From Clostridiaceae bacterium UBA6085 (GTDB lineage Bacteria; Bacillota; Clostridia; Clostridiales; Clostridiaceae), in contig DIXH01000085.1 in NCBI GenBank assembly GCA_002428605.1, positions 17,051-39,895 on the forward strand: a DNA stretch of 22,845 nt, written 5' to 3'. Below the pieces are notes generated by a model, which was not told where the DNA came from, did no database searches, and was given only the letters and a program-made list of their open reading frames with translations. This document shows, one piece after another, positions 7,485-14,755 of the stretch (position 1 is its first letter; each line of letters starts with the position of its first letter). The position numbers and the translations under genes were made by a program.

Positions 7485-8288
7485 ATGAGCAACTTTGAAG
7501 TATATGAGATAGACCAGCATACATGGAGAATCGAGGATCCAATAAAAGTCTACATGTACCTGGTTGAAGGAGAGAACTCAGCGTTACTGATTGATACTGG
7601 AATGGGATTTGAAGGCCTGGACATAACTGTGAGAAGTCTTACAGACAAACCTGTTGAAGTGATTAATACTCATGGCCATCTGGACCATACAGGATCGGAC
7701 CATCTGTTTGAGAATGTGAATATAATGGATCTGGAAAAGGATGTAGTGAAGGAGCATATGGGCCTTGAATACCGAAAGGTCCTCATACCTGGGCTTCTCG
7801 GGAGCATTGATTCTGACAGGATAAGGTCTGAGATAGAAAAACTCGTAAATATCCCGGAAAAGAAGGATATGAAGTATGTAGGAGAAGGCCACATATTTGA
7901 CCTTGGAGGCAGACAACTGGAGGTAATATGGACTCCGGGACATACGCCCGGATCCATCTGCCTCCTGGATACAGAGAACCGTCAGCTGTTCAGCGGCGAC
8001 AGCGTATGTTCCATGGGTGTACTGCTGCATCTTGACCACTCCATGTCCTTAAGCATTTACCGGGATTCAATGGAGAAGCTATATGGAATGAGGGACAGAT
8101 TTGATTCAATCTACCCTGGACACCATGAGGTGCCTATCGATTCAGAATACATACAGGAGTATATGGGGTGCGCGGACAAGATACTTAGCGGAGAGGCGGC
8201 CACAGTCGAAATGCCCGACGAGGTACTCGGGGATGCCTTGCTTTCGACGCACAGGAGAATAGGGATAGTCCATAAGGGCATAATATAA
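7485..8288 (+). CDS. MBL-fold metallo-hydrolase
   Basis: This is a 267-residue metallo-beta-lactamase-fold hydrolase. The metal-binding motif HGHLDH (63-68) supplies His63, His65, Asp67 and His68. His153 (TPGHTPGS), Asp172 (FSGDS) and His213 (YPGHHE) complete a two-metal site. The pattern PGHTPGS...LFSGD...PGHHEV is that of the broad glyoxalase II/lactonase-like group. There is no signal peptide. GAGGAGG (7471-7477) gives a strong ribosome site for ATG 7485. The gene lies inside the operon-like run (35 bp after the serine hydrolase, 24 bp before the next hydrolase), so a lactone, thioester or ester made in the pathway is a plausible substrate. That is inference from position only. Confidence 0.85.
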   Translation: MSNFEVYEIDQHTWRIEDPIKVYMYLVEGENSALLIDTGMGFEGLDITVRSLTDKPVEVINTHGHLDHTGSDHLFENVNIMDLEKDVVKEHMGLEYRKVLIPGLLGSIDSDRIRSEIEKLVNIPEKKDMKYVGEGHIFDLGGRQLEVIWTPGHTPGSICLLDTENRQLFSGDSVCSMGVLLHLDHSMSLSIYRDSMEKLYGMRDRFDSIYPGHHEVPIDSEYIQEYMGCADKILSGEAATVEMPDEVLGDALLSTHRRIGIVHKGII

Positions 8289-8312
8289 TTATTGATATGG
8301 AGTTGATGATAA

Positions 8313-9215
8313 GTGAATATACATTTTCTTAAAGCATACGCAAAAGTCCTCTGGCTCTTCATGATTCCTCCAACAAGAAAATTTGAAATTACCAATGAAG
8401 TGAAGGATATCAAGAACGTATCATATTCGGGTAAATGGGGAAAACATAACACTCTCGATGTTCATTATCCCAAGAATGCTTCAGGACCTTTGCCCATAGT
8501 GGCTTATGTTCATGGCGGCGGATGGGCAGTAGGGGACAAGTTTATTGATACAGGCTACTGTAGAAGGCTTGCGGAATCAGGTTTTCTGGTTTTCAACCTG
8601 AACTACGGGCTTGGACCGAAGTACAATCATCCTGAGCCTCTGGTTCATCTTGCAAATGCAATTGAATGGATCAAGGCTAATTGTGCAAAGTATAACGGAG
8701 ACAAGGACAGGTTCTTCCTTGCAGGCGATTCCGCGGGAGCGCATCTTGCAAGTCTCACTGCATGTATATGTACAAATAGAGATTTGGAAAAAAACATCGG
8801 AATCAAAGCTCCGCTATCTCCAGAACAGCTTAAAGGACTTGTTCTGTATTATGGAGCGTATGACCTGAATACAATTCTTGACACAACATTTCCTTTGATC
8901 AAAGAAAGCGTACTGGCATATACTGGCACAATTGACCTGAATAGATACGAACTCGCAGGACAGATTTCTCCGCTACATCACATTACTGATAGTTATCCTC
9001 CCGTTTTCCTGTCGTCAGGAGAAGTTGATGCTTTACATGAATCCCAAACTGTAGCGATGATAAGGAAGCTTGAAAGCATAGGGATAAAGCACGAGGAGCT
9101 TCTGTTTGACAAGTCTGTTTCTCTTGCTTCTCATGGTTTTCATGTATATGCAGAAAGGGAATGCGCAATGGAAGCATTGAATGGTGCAGTTCAATTCCTG
9201 AAAAATCACGCATAA
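8313..9215 (+). CDS. Alpha/beta hydrolase of the HSL (GDSAG) esterase family
   Basis: This is a 300-residue carboxylesterase-like enzyme. The oxyanion motif HGGGW (67-71) and nucleophile elbow GDSAG (138-142, Ser140) are the hallmarks of the hormone-sensitive-lipase or alpha/beta hydrolase-3 group. Asp239 (GEVDAL) and His274 (SHGF) complete the triad. The hydrophobic patch near residues 11-20 is too short for a clear signal peptide, so it is probably cytoplasmic. GTG 8313 has GGAG about 10 bases upstream; the ATG at 8306 is in another frame and stops quickly. It is the third serine hydrolase of a different fold in this run, after the CE1-type and beta-lactamase-like ones. That suggests several ester groups, or different acyl groups, are removed from the imported compound. 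The exact substrate is unknown. Confidence 0.87.
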   Translation: MNIHFLKAYAKVLWLFMIPPTRKFEITNEVKDIKNVSYSGKWGKHNTLDVHYPKNASGPLPIVAYVHGGGWAVGDKFIDTGYCRRLAESGFLVFNLNYGLGPKYNHPEPLVHLANAIEWIKANCAKYNGDKDRFFLAGDSAGAHLASLTACICTNRDLEKNIGIKAPLSPEQLKGLVLYYGAYDLNTILDTTFPLIKESVLAYTGTIDLNRYELAGQISPLHHITDSYPPVFLSSGEVDALHESQTVAMIRKLESIGIKHEELLFDKSVSLASHGFHVYAERECAMEALNGAVQFLKNHA

Positions 9216-9244
9216 CGACGTGAACTGAAAGCTGTACCGGAATA

Positions 9245-9248
9245 GGAG
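9245..9248 (+). promoter_or_regulatory. Ribosome binding site that decides a TTG start
   Basis: GGAG lies 8 bases before TTG 9257. The in-frame GTG at 9248 overlaps this site, so TTG is the better start for the GH13_18 gene. Confidence 0.65.
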
Positions 9249-9256
9249 TGATTTTT

Positions 9257-10963
9257 TTGTCAATAAGCAACAAATGGGACCCGTTGGATGAACGGTATGA
9301 TGACAGTCCAATGCTTAATGCATATCCTGACAGCATTGGCGGATCGTTGAAGGCAATGGCTGAGTTCTTTTCTAAACCGGAGCTCGATGGTGTCTTCAAG
9401 TGCTTATACATACTGCCGAGCCTTTTCAATACCGACCTTGACAGGGGATTCTCAGTCATAGATTATGAACTGAACGAGATGCTCGCATCTTCAGCTGACC
9501 TGGAGAAGCTGAAGGAGTTCGGCCTGTCATTTAAATTTGACTTCATACTGAACCACGCATCGGTTCTCTCGAAGCAATTCCAGGATATCATTAAAAACGG
9601 TGAGAATTCAAAGTACAAGGACTTTTTCATCAATTGGAACAAATTCTGGGATGGGAAAGGTGAACTTACCACTGATGGATATATTCAACCTAATGAGGTG
9701 CTTATTAGAGAAATGCATCTCAGGAAGCCAGGATTGCCTATCCTTATGGTAAGGATGCCTGACGGTACTGAGATTCCGTATTGGAATACTTTTTATCAGG
9801 AAGTGAGATATAGAAAAGTTAGTCCGGAGGACCTTGTAATAGCGGCAGGAATGCAGTATTCTGCTGCCGCATTCTTAGCCTGCATTATCAATGAATCGCT
9901 GGATGCTAAGATAATGCCAAAGAATATGGATTTCGGCAAGTTGGACCAATACAGGGATATTGTAATCGAGTTTCTTGAAACAGGACGAAGATACCTAGGT
10001 CAAATGGACTTGAACATTAATTCGCCACTGGTATGGGACTTCTACGATGAGACACTTGGAAAATTGAAGGGTTATGGGGCTGAGATCGTGAGGTTGGATG
10101 CATTTGCATATGCACCGAAGGAGCCTGGGAAAAAGAACTTCCTCAATGATCCGGGAACCTTTGAACTGCTGGAGAAGGTAAGAAGCCTTTCTGACCGGCA
10201 TGGTGTAGAGCTTCTACCGGAGATACATTCTAGATATGAAGAAGGGGTCCATGATAGACTATCTGAAAAAGGTTATCTAACCTATGATTTCTTTTTGCCC
10301 GGACTAATTATTGATGCTTTTGAAAGAAGCACAAACGAAAAGCTTGTTAAATGGATCAAGGATATAGTGAAGAATAAGATCAGGACAGTGAATATGCTGG
10401 GATGCCATGATGGAATTCCTTTGCTCGACTTGAAAGGATTGCTGTCTGAAGAGCAGATAGAACATCTCGTGGAAATAGTCGTGAACCGGGGTGGACATGT
10501 AAAGAATCTTCATGGTCGGAAAAACTTGTACTATCAGGTGAATTCGACATATTTCAGTGCATTGGGCGAAGATGCTGACAGGCTCCTTCTTGCGCGAGCG
10601 ATACAGATGTTTATACCTGGTAAACCCCAGATTTGGTACCTTGACCTTTTTGCTGGCAGGAATAATCATGAGGCAGTAGAGAAAGCAGGTTCTGGCGGCC
10701 ATAAGGAGATCAACAGAACAAATCTCACAGTGGAACAGGTGGAGGAAGGATTAAAAAATGAAGTTGTCACAAAACAGCTTGATTTGATAAGGTTCAGGAA
10801 TACCTGCCAGGCCTTCGGACATGGAGCAAGACTGACCGTATTTGACTCAGAGCAGAATATACTGAAATTGCAATGGGAAAATAACGGATGGAAAGCTACT
10901 CTCGAAGCAGACCTGAAGACGTACAGATACAATATTGTCACTGAAGCTGCTGAAGCTGATTAG
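9257..10963 (+). CDS. GH13_18 glucoside phosphorylase (sucrose-phosphorylase-like, acceptor uncertain)
   Basis: This is a 568-residue (beta/alpha)8 enzyme from the TTG start. It resembles sucrose phosphorylases throughout: NAYPDSIGG near the N-terminus, LDRGFSVIDY, FILNHAS, RLDAFAY (nucleophile Asp281), LLPEIHSRYE (acid/base Glu322), GCHDGIP (Asp385), then YYQVNSTYFSALG and INRTN. The subfamily cleaves an alpha-glucoside with phosphate to give glucose-1-phosphate plus the acceptor sugar. Two things are odd. About 60 residues (183-244) replace a shorter loop before YLGQMDLN. The acceptor loop reads HGRKNLYYQVN, where sucrose enzymes as I recall them have LDLYQVN with a fructose-contacting Asp. 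So sucrose, a phosphorylated or acylated sucrose, or another glucoside are all possible. It is the last gene of the run, 41 bp after the esterase. There is no clear terminator after it. Confidence 0.85.
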   Translation: MSISNKWDPLDERYDDSPMLNAYPDSIGGSLKAMAEFFSKPELDGVFKCLYILPSLFNTDLDRGFSVIDYELNEMLASSADLEKLKEFGLSFKFDFILNHASVLSKQFQDIIKNGENSKYKDFFINWNKFWDGKGELTTDGYIQPNEVLIREMHLRKPGLPILMVRMPDGTEIPYWNTFYQEVRYRKVSPEDLVIAAGMQYSAAAFLACIINESLDAKIMPKNMDFGKLDQYRDIVIEFLETGRRYLGQMDLNINSPLVWDFYDETLGKLKGYGAEIVRLDAFAYAPKEPGKKNFLNDPGTFELLEKVRSLSDRHGVELLPEIHSRYEEGVHDRLSEKGYLTYDFFLPGLIIDAFERSTNEKLVKWIKDIVKNKIRTVNMLGCHDGIPLLDLKGLLSEEQIEHLVEIVVNRGGHVKNLHGRKNLYYQVNSTYFSALGEDADRLLLARAIQMFIPGKPQIWYLDLFAGRNNHEAVEKAGSGGHKEINRTNLTVEQVEEGLKNEVVTKQLDLIRFRNTCQAFGHGARLTVFDSEQNILKLQWENNGWKATLEADLKTYRYNIVTEAAEAD

Positions 10964-11035
10964 GTTCAACAATATGAAAAACAGCTTCGAGTATTGGCCT
11001 GGCGAATGAGGCTGAAGCAGCAATCAGTTAAGGCT

Positions 11036-11053
11036 ATTCCCTTAATAGGGAAT
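11036..11053. repeat. Perfect 6-bp inverted repeat upstream of the SH3 lipoprotein gene
   Basis: ATTCCC (11036-11041) and GGGAAT (11048-11053) flank TTAATA. The tail is not T-rich, so it is a poor terminator. It lies about 40 bp upstream of a TATAAT and could be an operator. Confidence 0.4.
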
Positions 11054-11088
11054 TGTATCCTGAAATGACACGAAAGCTTAACAATTGA

Positions 11089-11108
11089 AGGGTATAATCA
11101 GGGTATAA
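11089..11108 (+). promoter_or_regulatory. Candidate promoter region with repeated AGGGTATAA
   Basis: The 9-mer AGGGTATAA occurs twice, 11 bp apart (11089-11097 and 11100-11108). The first includes a perfect TATAAT (11093-11098). No TTGACA-like -35 is found at normal spacing. A similar AGGGATATAATCAGGG string precedes the macro-domain gene (17382-17397), so the two may share a promoter type. Confidence 0.45.
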
Positions 11109-11130
11109 GGGATAGGATCGAGGTGTTGAA

Positions 11131-12462
11131 ATGAGAAGAGTGCTGGCAGTCCTGATTGTCTTTACTATTATTCTTTCAGCTTGCACGACGGGTGGAGAAG
11201 CTCCGGAGGAGACGAAGAAGCCAGAAGAGACTCAGAAAGAGACTATAGTTGTCACTGAGAAGACGGTGCTTGAATTTAAAGAGAGCTTGAAAACAGCGGA
11301 TGATCCTTTTGAGGTCAGGAAAAAACTGGATATCATCCTGGCAAGTGGCAGTGAAGAACAAAGCGATACTGTTCTCGCTGACTACATGAGATATCTCAGG
11401 ACATATTCACATATGGGCATGTCAAAGGACTGGGATAAGCTTCAGGAGCTTGAGCCTTATTTCGATGCCACAGATAATATCGATCCTGAGTCGATAACTG
11501 ATCCTTCACTTAAGGAGCTTTATAGCAGCCTCACAGGAGCCGGCTACAAATTCATTAGGGTAGAAGGATCGGTAGAGCCGATAGTTGACTATCGCTCGCT
11601 GGAGTCATACTCTGATTCGATATCGGATGAAATGAAGGATTACCTGAAGTTCAAGGCAATGGATTCGGATAAGGTATGGGCTATGGATGCAGGGATAGTA
11701 ATCTCTATTAAAGAACTTGGTGAAAGGATAGCTGCTGCTGAAGAGTATATTAAGAAGTACCCTGATTCGGAGCTCAAGGGAGATGTCCTGAGGGATTTAA
11801 GGAATTACCTGAGCGGTTTTATTGGCGGCTTGGACAATACGCCTGTGGCAACTGATGGAGGTTACATTAAGGAATACCTTGATGCATACGGGGACTTTCT
11901 CCAAAAATATCCTGATACAGATTCTGCAGTTGCCCTGAAGAAATACTATGATGATATTAAGGCTAAGGGATTTGCCGCTCCATATAAGGAAGGTGATCCG
12001 GCAGGCAGGCTGGATTTCAAATGGCGTGTGGAAGCAATAGCTGACGGTATAGTTTCTAAATTTGGATCAGTAGCTGAGTACACGGAGCTACTTAAGACAA
12101 CGGAGAACCTTGTCATAAGAAGTAGGCCTGATACTAAGGGTGAGCTGCTCTTTGTGATTCCAAAGGGCACGATCATAACAGCAGATTCTATTTGGAACGG
12201 GTGGGCTGCGGTTCATACTTCAGGCTGGAGCGGATACAGCTCAATGGATTACCTGGTTTCTGTCAAATATGATGCTTTGCATCACTATATGACCTTGTGG
12301 AATGTGAACCTGCGAGAAGGACCATCATCAGACAGCAAGATACTGACTCAGATACCAGCTCAGACTATCATATTCATTGATGAGGTCACTGGCGGCTGGG
12401 GGAAGACCAGCCATGTGGGAATTTCAGGGTATATTTCCATGTCCTATGTCAAGAAGCCATAG
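11131..12462 (+). CDS. Lipoprotein with two C-terminal bacterial SH3 domains
   Basis: This is a 443-residue exported lipoprotein. A short signal peptide ends in the lipobox LSAC (15-18, lipidated Cys18), followed by a Glu/Lys/Thr/Pro-rich linker. The middle (about 45-320) is helical, with two repeat-like KYPDS/T motifs (209-213, 259-263) that recall TPR-type repeats. Two SH3b-type domains follow: about 326-377 (NLVIRSRPDTKGELL ... WSGYSSMDYL) and about 389-442 (NVNLREGPSSDSKIL ... ISGYISMSYV). Such domains usually bind peptidoglycan or cell-wall peptides, so an anchored cell-envelope role is likely. There is no catalytic domain. GAGGTG (11120-11125) supports ATG 11131. It ends in its own terminator and seems monocistronic. 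The biological role is not known. Confidence 0.8.
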   Translation: MRRVLAVLIVFTIILSACTTGGEAPEETKKPEETQKETIVVTEKTVLEFKESLKTADDPFEVRKKLDIILASGSEEQSDTVLADYMRYLRTYSHMGMSKDWDKLQELEPYFDATDNIDPESITDPSLKELYSSLTGAGYKFIRVEGSVEPIVDYRSLESYSDSISDEMKDYLKFKAMDSDKVWAMDAGIVISIKELGERIAAAEEYIKKYPDSELKGDVLRDLRNYLSGFIGGLDNTPVATDGGYIKEYLDAYGDFLQKYPDTDSAVALKKYYDDIKAKGFAAPYKEGDPAGRLDFKWRVEAIADGIVSKFGSVAEYTELLKTTENLVIRSRPDTKGELLFVIPKGTIITADSIWNGWAAVHTSGWSGYSSMDYLVSVKYDALHHYMTLWNVNLREGPSSDSKILTQIPAQTIIFIDEVTGGWGKTSHVGISGYISMSYVKKP

Positions 12463-12769
12463 GATGAGGAAGCGTTCCCGACAACTTACTATGAGAGTTA
12501 ATATGGCGCCCAGGAAGCAAGATGCCTGAGCGCCTGTTGTTTTGGCGTAGAAATCAGTAAAGATCAGTACAAAATATGGTTCAGATCTTAAAATTATTGT
12601 TAAGTTAATGTCATAACATTTAAGGATATTGCATAAGTAAATACGATAACCATTCATTACAACGATACCATATAATGAAAGAGGTCGATGTGTTGATTTT
12701 TGGACTACATAGTTTGATAATTAACAAAACACTCCTTAGCAATCTCACAAATTCGTTTAGGAGGAAAAT
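12463..12769. other. Intergenic region before the rhodanese genes
   Basis: This 307-bp region contains the SH3-lipoprotein terminator (12505-12545). A perfect TATAAT at 12671-12676 may be the -10 box of the rhodanese genes, but I find no good -35 at 16-18 bp, so the promoter call is weak. That would leave a leader of nearly 90 bases. I see no gene and no strong structure in the leader. Confidence 0.5.
12505..12545 (+). terminator. Rho-independent terminator of the SH3 lipoprotein gene
   Basis: GGCGCCCAGG (12505-12514) pairs with CCTGAGCGCC (12525-12534), with one mismatch and a 10-base loop. The T-rich tail TGTTGTTTTGG (12535-12545) follows. Confidence 0.75.
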
Positions 12770-13681
12770 ATGGCGAAGAAACATAAGGCTGTCAGGATCG
12801 TATTCCTGGCTCTCGTACTGATGTTTTCACTTACCGCGTGTTCCGTCGACACGACTTACAAAGGAACCAAGAATATAGTTGAAGCTTCCCAGGTAGGCAA
12901 GGATTACCTCGCAGGAGGAAAGGTCATTGTCATTGATGCCAGGGAACCGGAAGCTTATGCCAAGGGACACCTTAAGGGTGCCGTCAGTCTGACTCCGACG
13001 GAGCTTTCTGTTGGAACACCGGTCCCGGGACTGCTTGCACCTAAATCTCAGATCGAGAGCGTGCTAAGTTCAAAGGGCATTTCAAACGACAGCATCATAT
13101 ATGTCTATGATGACAATGGCGGAGTATACTCCGGCAGGGTATGGTGGGTCCTCAAGGTATATGGTCATGAGAACGTCATGATCGTAAACGGCGGATCCAA
13201 GGCTCTCGTAAACGAGAAGCTTGAGCTGTCTGCTGATGCAGCGATTCTTCCTGCAACCACTTATACCGCTAAGGATGCCGACACAAGCATGATTGCTACC
13301 TTCGAGGATGTGAAGTCCCTTACGGAGACTCCGGTAGACGGTACTGTCATAGTGGATGTAAGGTCCCAGGCAGAGTATGATGCAGGCTACATTCCAACTG
13401 CAGTGCTTTATCCTCACACAAAGAACCTTTATTCAGACGGAACCTTCATGTCCTCAAGGGACCTGGGGCTGTTCTACAAAGATGCGGGCATAACCAAGGA
13501 TGAGAACATAATACTCTACTGCAAGACCTCGTTCAGGGCCACCCAGACTGCTGCCCTGCTTCAGGAAGCTGGTTACACCAACATCAAGGTATATGACGGG
13601 GCCTGGGTCGAATGGGAGCAGAAGGGCACTGTTGCAGGACCGGATACTTCGGCACCTGTAGGACCATCAGACGGATCATAA
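12770..13681 (+). CDS. Two-domain rhodanese lipoprotein (sulfurtransferase)
   Basis: This is a 303-residue exported lipoprotein with signal peptide and lipobox LTAC (Cys24). It has two rhodanese domains. In the first (about 35-145) the active-site loop reads YDDNGGVYSGR with no Cys, as in the inactive N-terminal domain of thiosulfate/mercaptopyruvate sulfurtransferases, and ends with VWWVLKVYGHENV and NGG. The second (about 175-285) carries catalytic Cys251 in the loop CKTSFRA and ends with VYDGAW.EW. This is the usual layout for tandem-domain sulfurtransferases, but the loop differs from both CRKGVTA and CGSGVTA, so the donor is uncertain. It should act on the outer face of the membrane. AGGAGG (12761-12766) precedes ATG 12770. 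The next gene, 22 bp away, encodes another double rhodanese, so the pair is probably one transcript. Confidence 0.88.
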   Translation: MAKKHKAVRIVFLALVLMFSLTACSVDTTYKGTKNIVEASQVGKDYLAGGKVIVIDAREPEAYAKGHLKGAVSLTPTELSVGTPVPGLLAPKSQIESVLSSKGISNDSIIYVYDDNGGVYSGRVWWVLKVYGHENVMIVNGGSKALVNEKLELSADAAILPATTYTAKDADTSMIATFEDVKSLTETPVDGTVIVDVRSQAEYDAGYIPTAVLYPHTKNLYSDGTFMSSRDLGLFYKDAGITKDENIILYCKTSFRATQTAALLQEAGYTNIKVYDGAWVEWEQKGTVAGPDTSAPVGPSDGS

Positions 13682-13703
13682 ACATCAAAGAGGGGATACG
13701 TAA

Positions 13704-14672
13704 ATGAACAAAAAGATTTTGGCAATCATGATGTCAGCAATGCTTGTACTTTCTCTCGCCGCTTGCGGAAGCAAGGACGACGGAAACGGATCCATGACGG
13801 TTCCAACCACTGCTCCTACAGCTGCACCTACAACAGCTCCAACAGCAGCACCTGCTGCTGACATGTCAGCACTTGTAACCAAGTACTTCGCAGAGATGCC
13901 TGATAATGTGTACAAGATAGACAACAAGGAATTTGTTGCAAAGGTAATTGCTAAAGAGGCCATGACAGTAATTGACATAAGAAGTGCAGAAGACTATGCA
14001 AAGGGCCATGTCACTGGCGCGGTAAACATGCCATGGGGACCTGCAATAGCTGCAGGACTCAAGAGCATACCTACTGACAAGCCAATATACATATACTGCT
14101 ACACAGGACAGACTGCCGGACAGGCTGTGACGACTCTCAACATCGCCGGAATACCTGCAAGAAGCGTACATCTTGGATGGAACCTCGGTATTTCAAAGGT
14201 AGAAGGCTATGAGGCGGCAACTTCAACTGAAGCTGCAACACTTACAGGCACACCTACAAAGATAGACGCTACAGTACAGAAGGCAATGGACGAGTACTAC
14301 TCAGGACTTGCTGGCGTATCTGCAACCAAGTACAAGAACTACAAAATCTCCGAGGCTGACCTCAAGGCAATGGTCGATGCCAAGGATGCAGGAATGTACA
14401 TACTTTCAGTAAGAAGCGCAGCTGACTATGCTGCAGGTCATATCGAAGGCGCAAGCAACATACCTTTCGCTAAGGGAATGGCTTCATCCTTCGGAACACT
14501 TCCAAAGGACAAGACAATAGTTGTTTACTGCTACACCGGACAGACTGCTGGACAGGTTGTCGCAGGACTCAGGCTCATGGGCTATGACGCAGTTTCGCTT
14601 AACGGTGGAATGGGCAATGCAGCCAATGCTCCTCAGGGTTGGGCAAATGCAGGATACCCTGTAGTAAAGTAA
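13704..14672 (+). CDS. Double-rhodanese lipoprotein with two active-site cysteines
   Basis: This is a 322-residue lipoprotein: signal peptide, lipobox LAAC (Cys21), then a flexible Thr/Ala/Pro linker with repeated TAPTAAP-like units (about 35-52). Two rhodanese domains follow. The first (about 72-170) has DIRSAEDYAKGH and active loop CYTGQTA with Cys132. The second (about 212-322) has SVRSAADYAAGH and the identical loop CYTGQTA with Cys276. The identical loops suggest duplication of one single-domain ancestor, unlike the preceding gene, whose first domain has lost its Cys. Both sites should be able to carry a persulfide outside the cell. It sits 22 bp after the other rhodanese gene, with an AGAGGGG ribosome site, and ends at a terminator. 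The physiological sulfur donor and acceptor are unknown. Confidence 0.9.
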   Translation: MNKKILAIMMSAMLVLSLAACGSKDDGNGSMTVPTTAPTAAPTTAPTAAPAADMSALVTKYFAEMPDNVYKIDNKEFVAKVIAKEAMTVIDIRSAEDYAKGHVTGAVNMPWGPAIAAGLKSIPTDKPIYIYCYTGQTAGQAVTTLNIAGIPARSVHLGWNLGISKVEGYEAATSTEAATLTGTPTKIDATVQKAMDEYYSGLAGVSATKYKNYKISEADLKAMVDAKDAGMYILSVRSAADYAAGHIEGASNIPFAKGMASSFGTLPKDKTIVVYCYTGQTAGQVVAGLRLMGYDAVSLNGGMGNAANAPQGWANAGYPVVK

Positions 14673-14692
14673 TAAGAGCAGAATAGTAAAAA

Positions 14693-14735
14693 GGGTGCCT
14701 TTTCGTGATAAAATCATGGAAAGGCACTTATTTTC
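14693..14735 (+). terminator. Rho-independent terminator of the rhodanese gene pair
   Basis: GTGCCTTT (14695-14702) pairs perfectly with AAAGGCAC (14720-14727). Two G-T pairs extend the stem, and TTATTTTC follows. The upstream reading of the aminotransferase frame (GTG at 14705) would start inside this hairpin, which argues for the later ATG. Confidence 0.75.
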
Positions 14736-14742
14736 AAGACGC

Positions 14743-14747
14743 GGAGG
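14743..14747 (+). promoter_or_regulatory. Ribosome binding site that decides the aminotransferase start
   Basis: GGAGG lies 8 bases before ATG 14756, which is a much better initiation context than GTG 14705 inside the terminator. Confidence 0.8.
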
Positions 14748-14755
14748 CAGTAAGG

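Noticed and set aside
8611..8868. An 85-codon + strand frame inside the HSL-type esterase gene
   Set aside because: Overlaps the catalytic core of the esterase in another frame and has no family features.
12424..12657. A 77-codon minus-strand frame across the SH3-lipoprotein terminator
   Set aside because: It spans a terminator, has no recognisable domain and no ribosome binding site that I can see.
13800..13862. Nucleotide repeat or CRISPR-like array in the rhodanese linker
   Set aside because: The repetition comes from a Thr/Ala/Pro-rich protein linker with varied codons; there are no spaced identical repeats.
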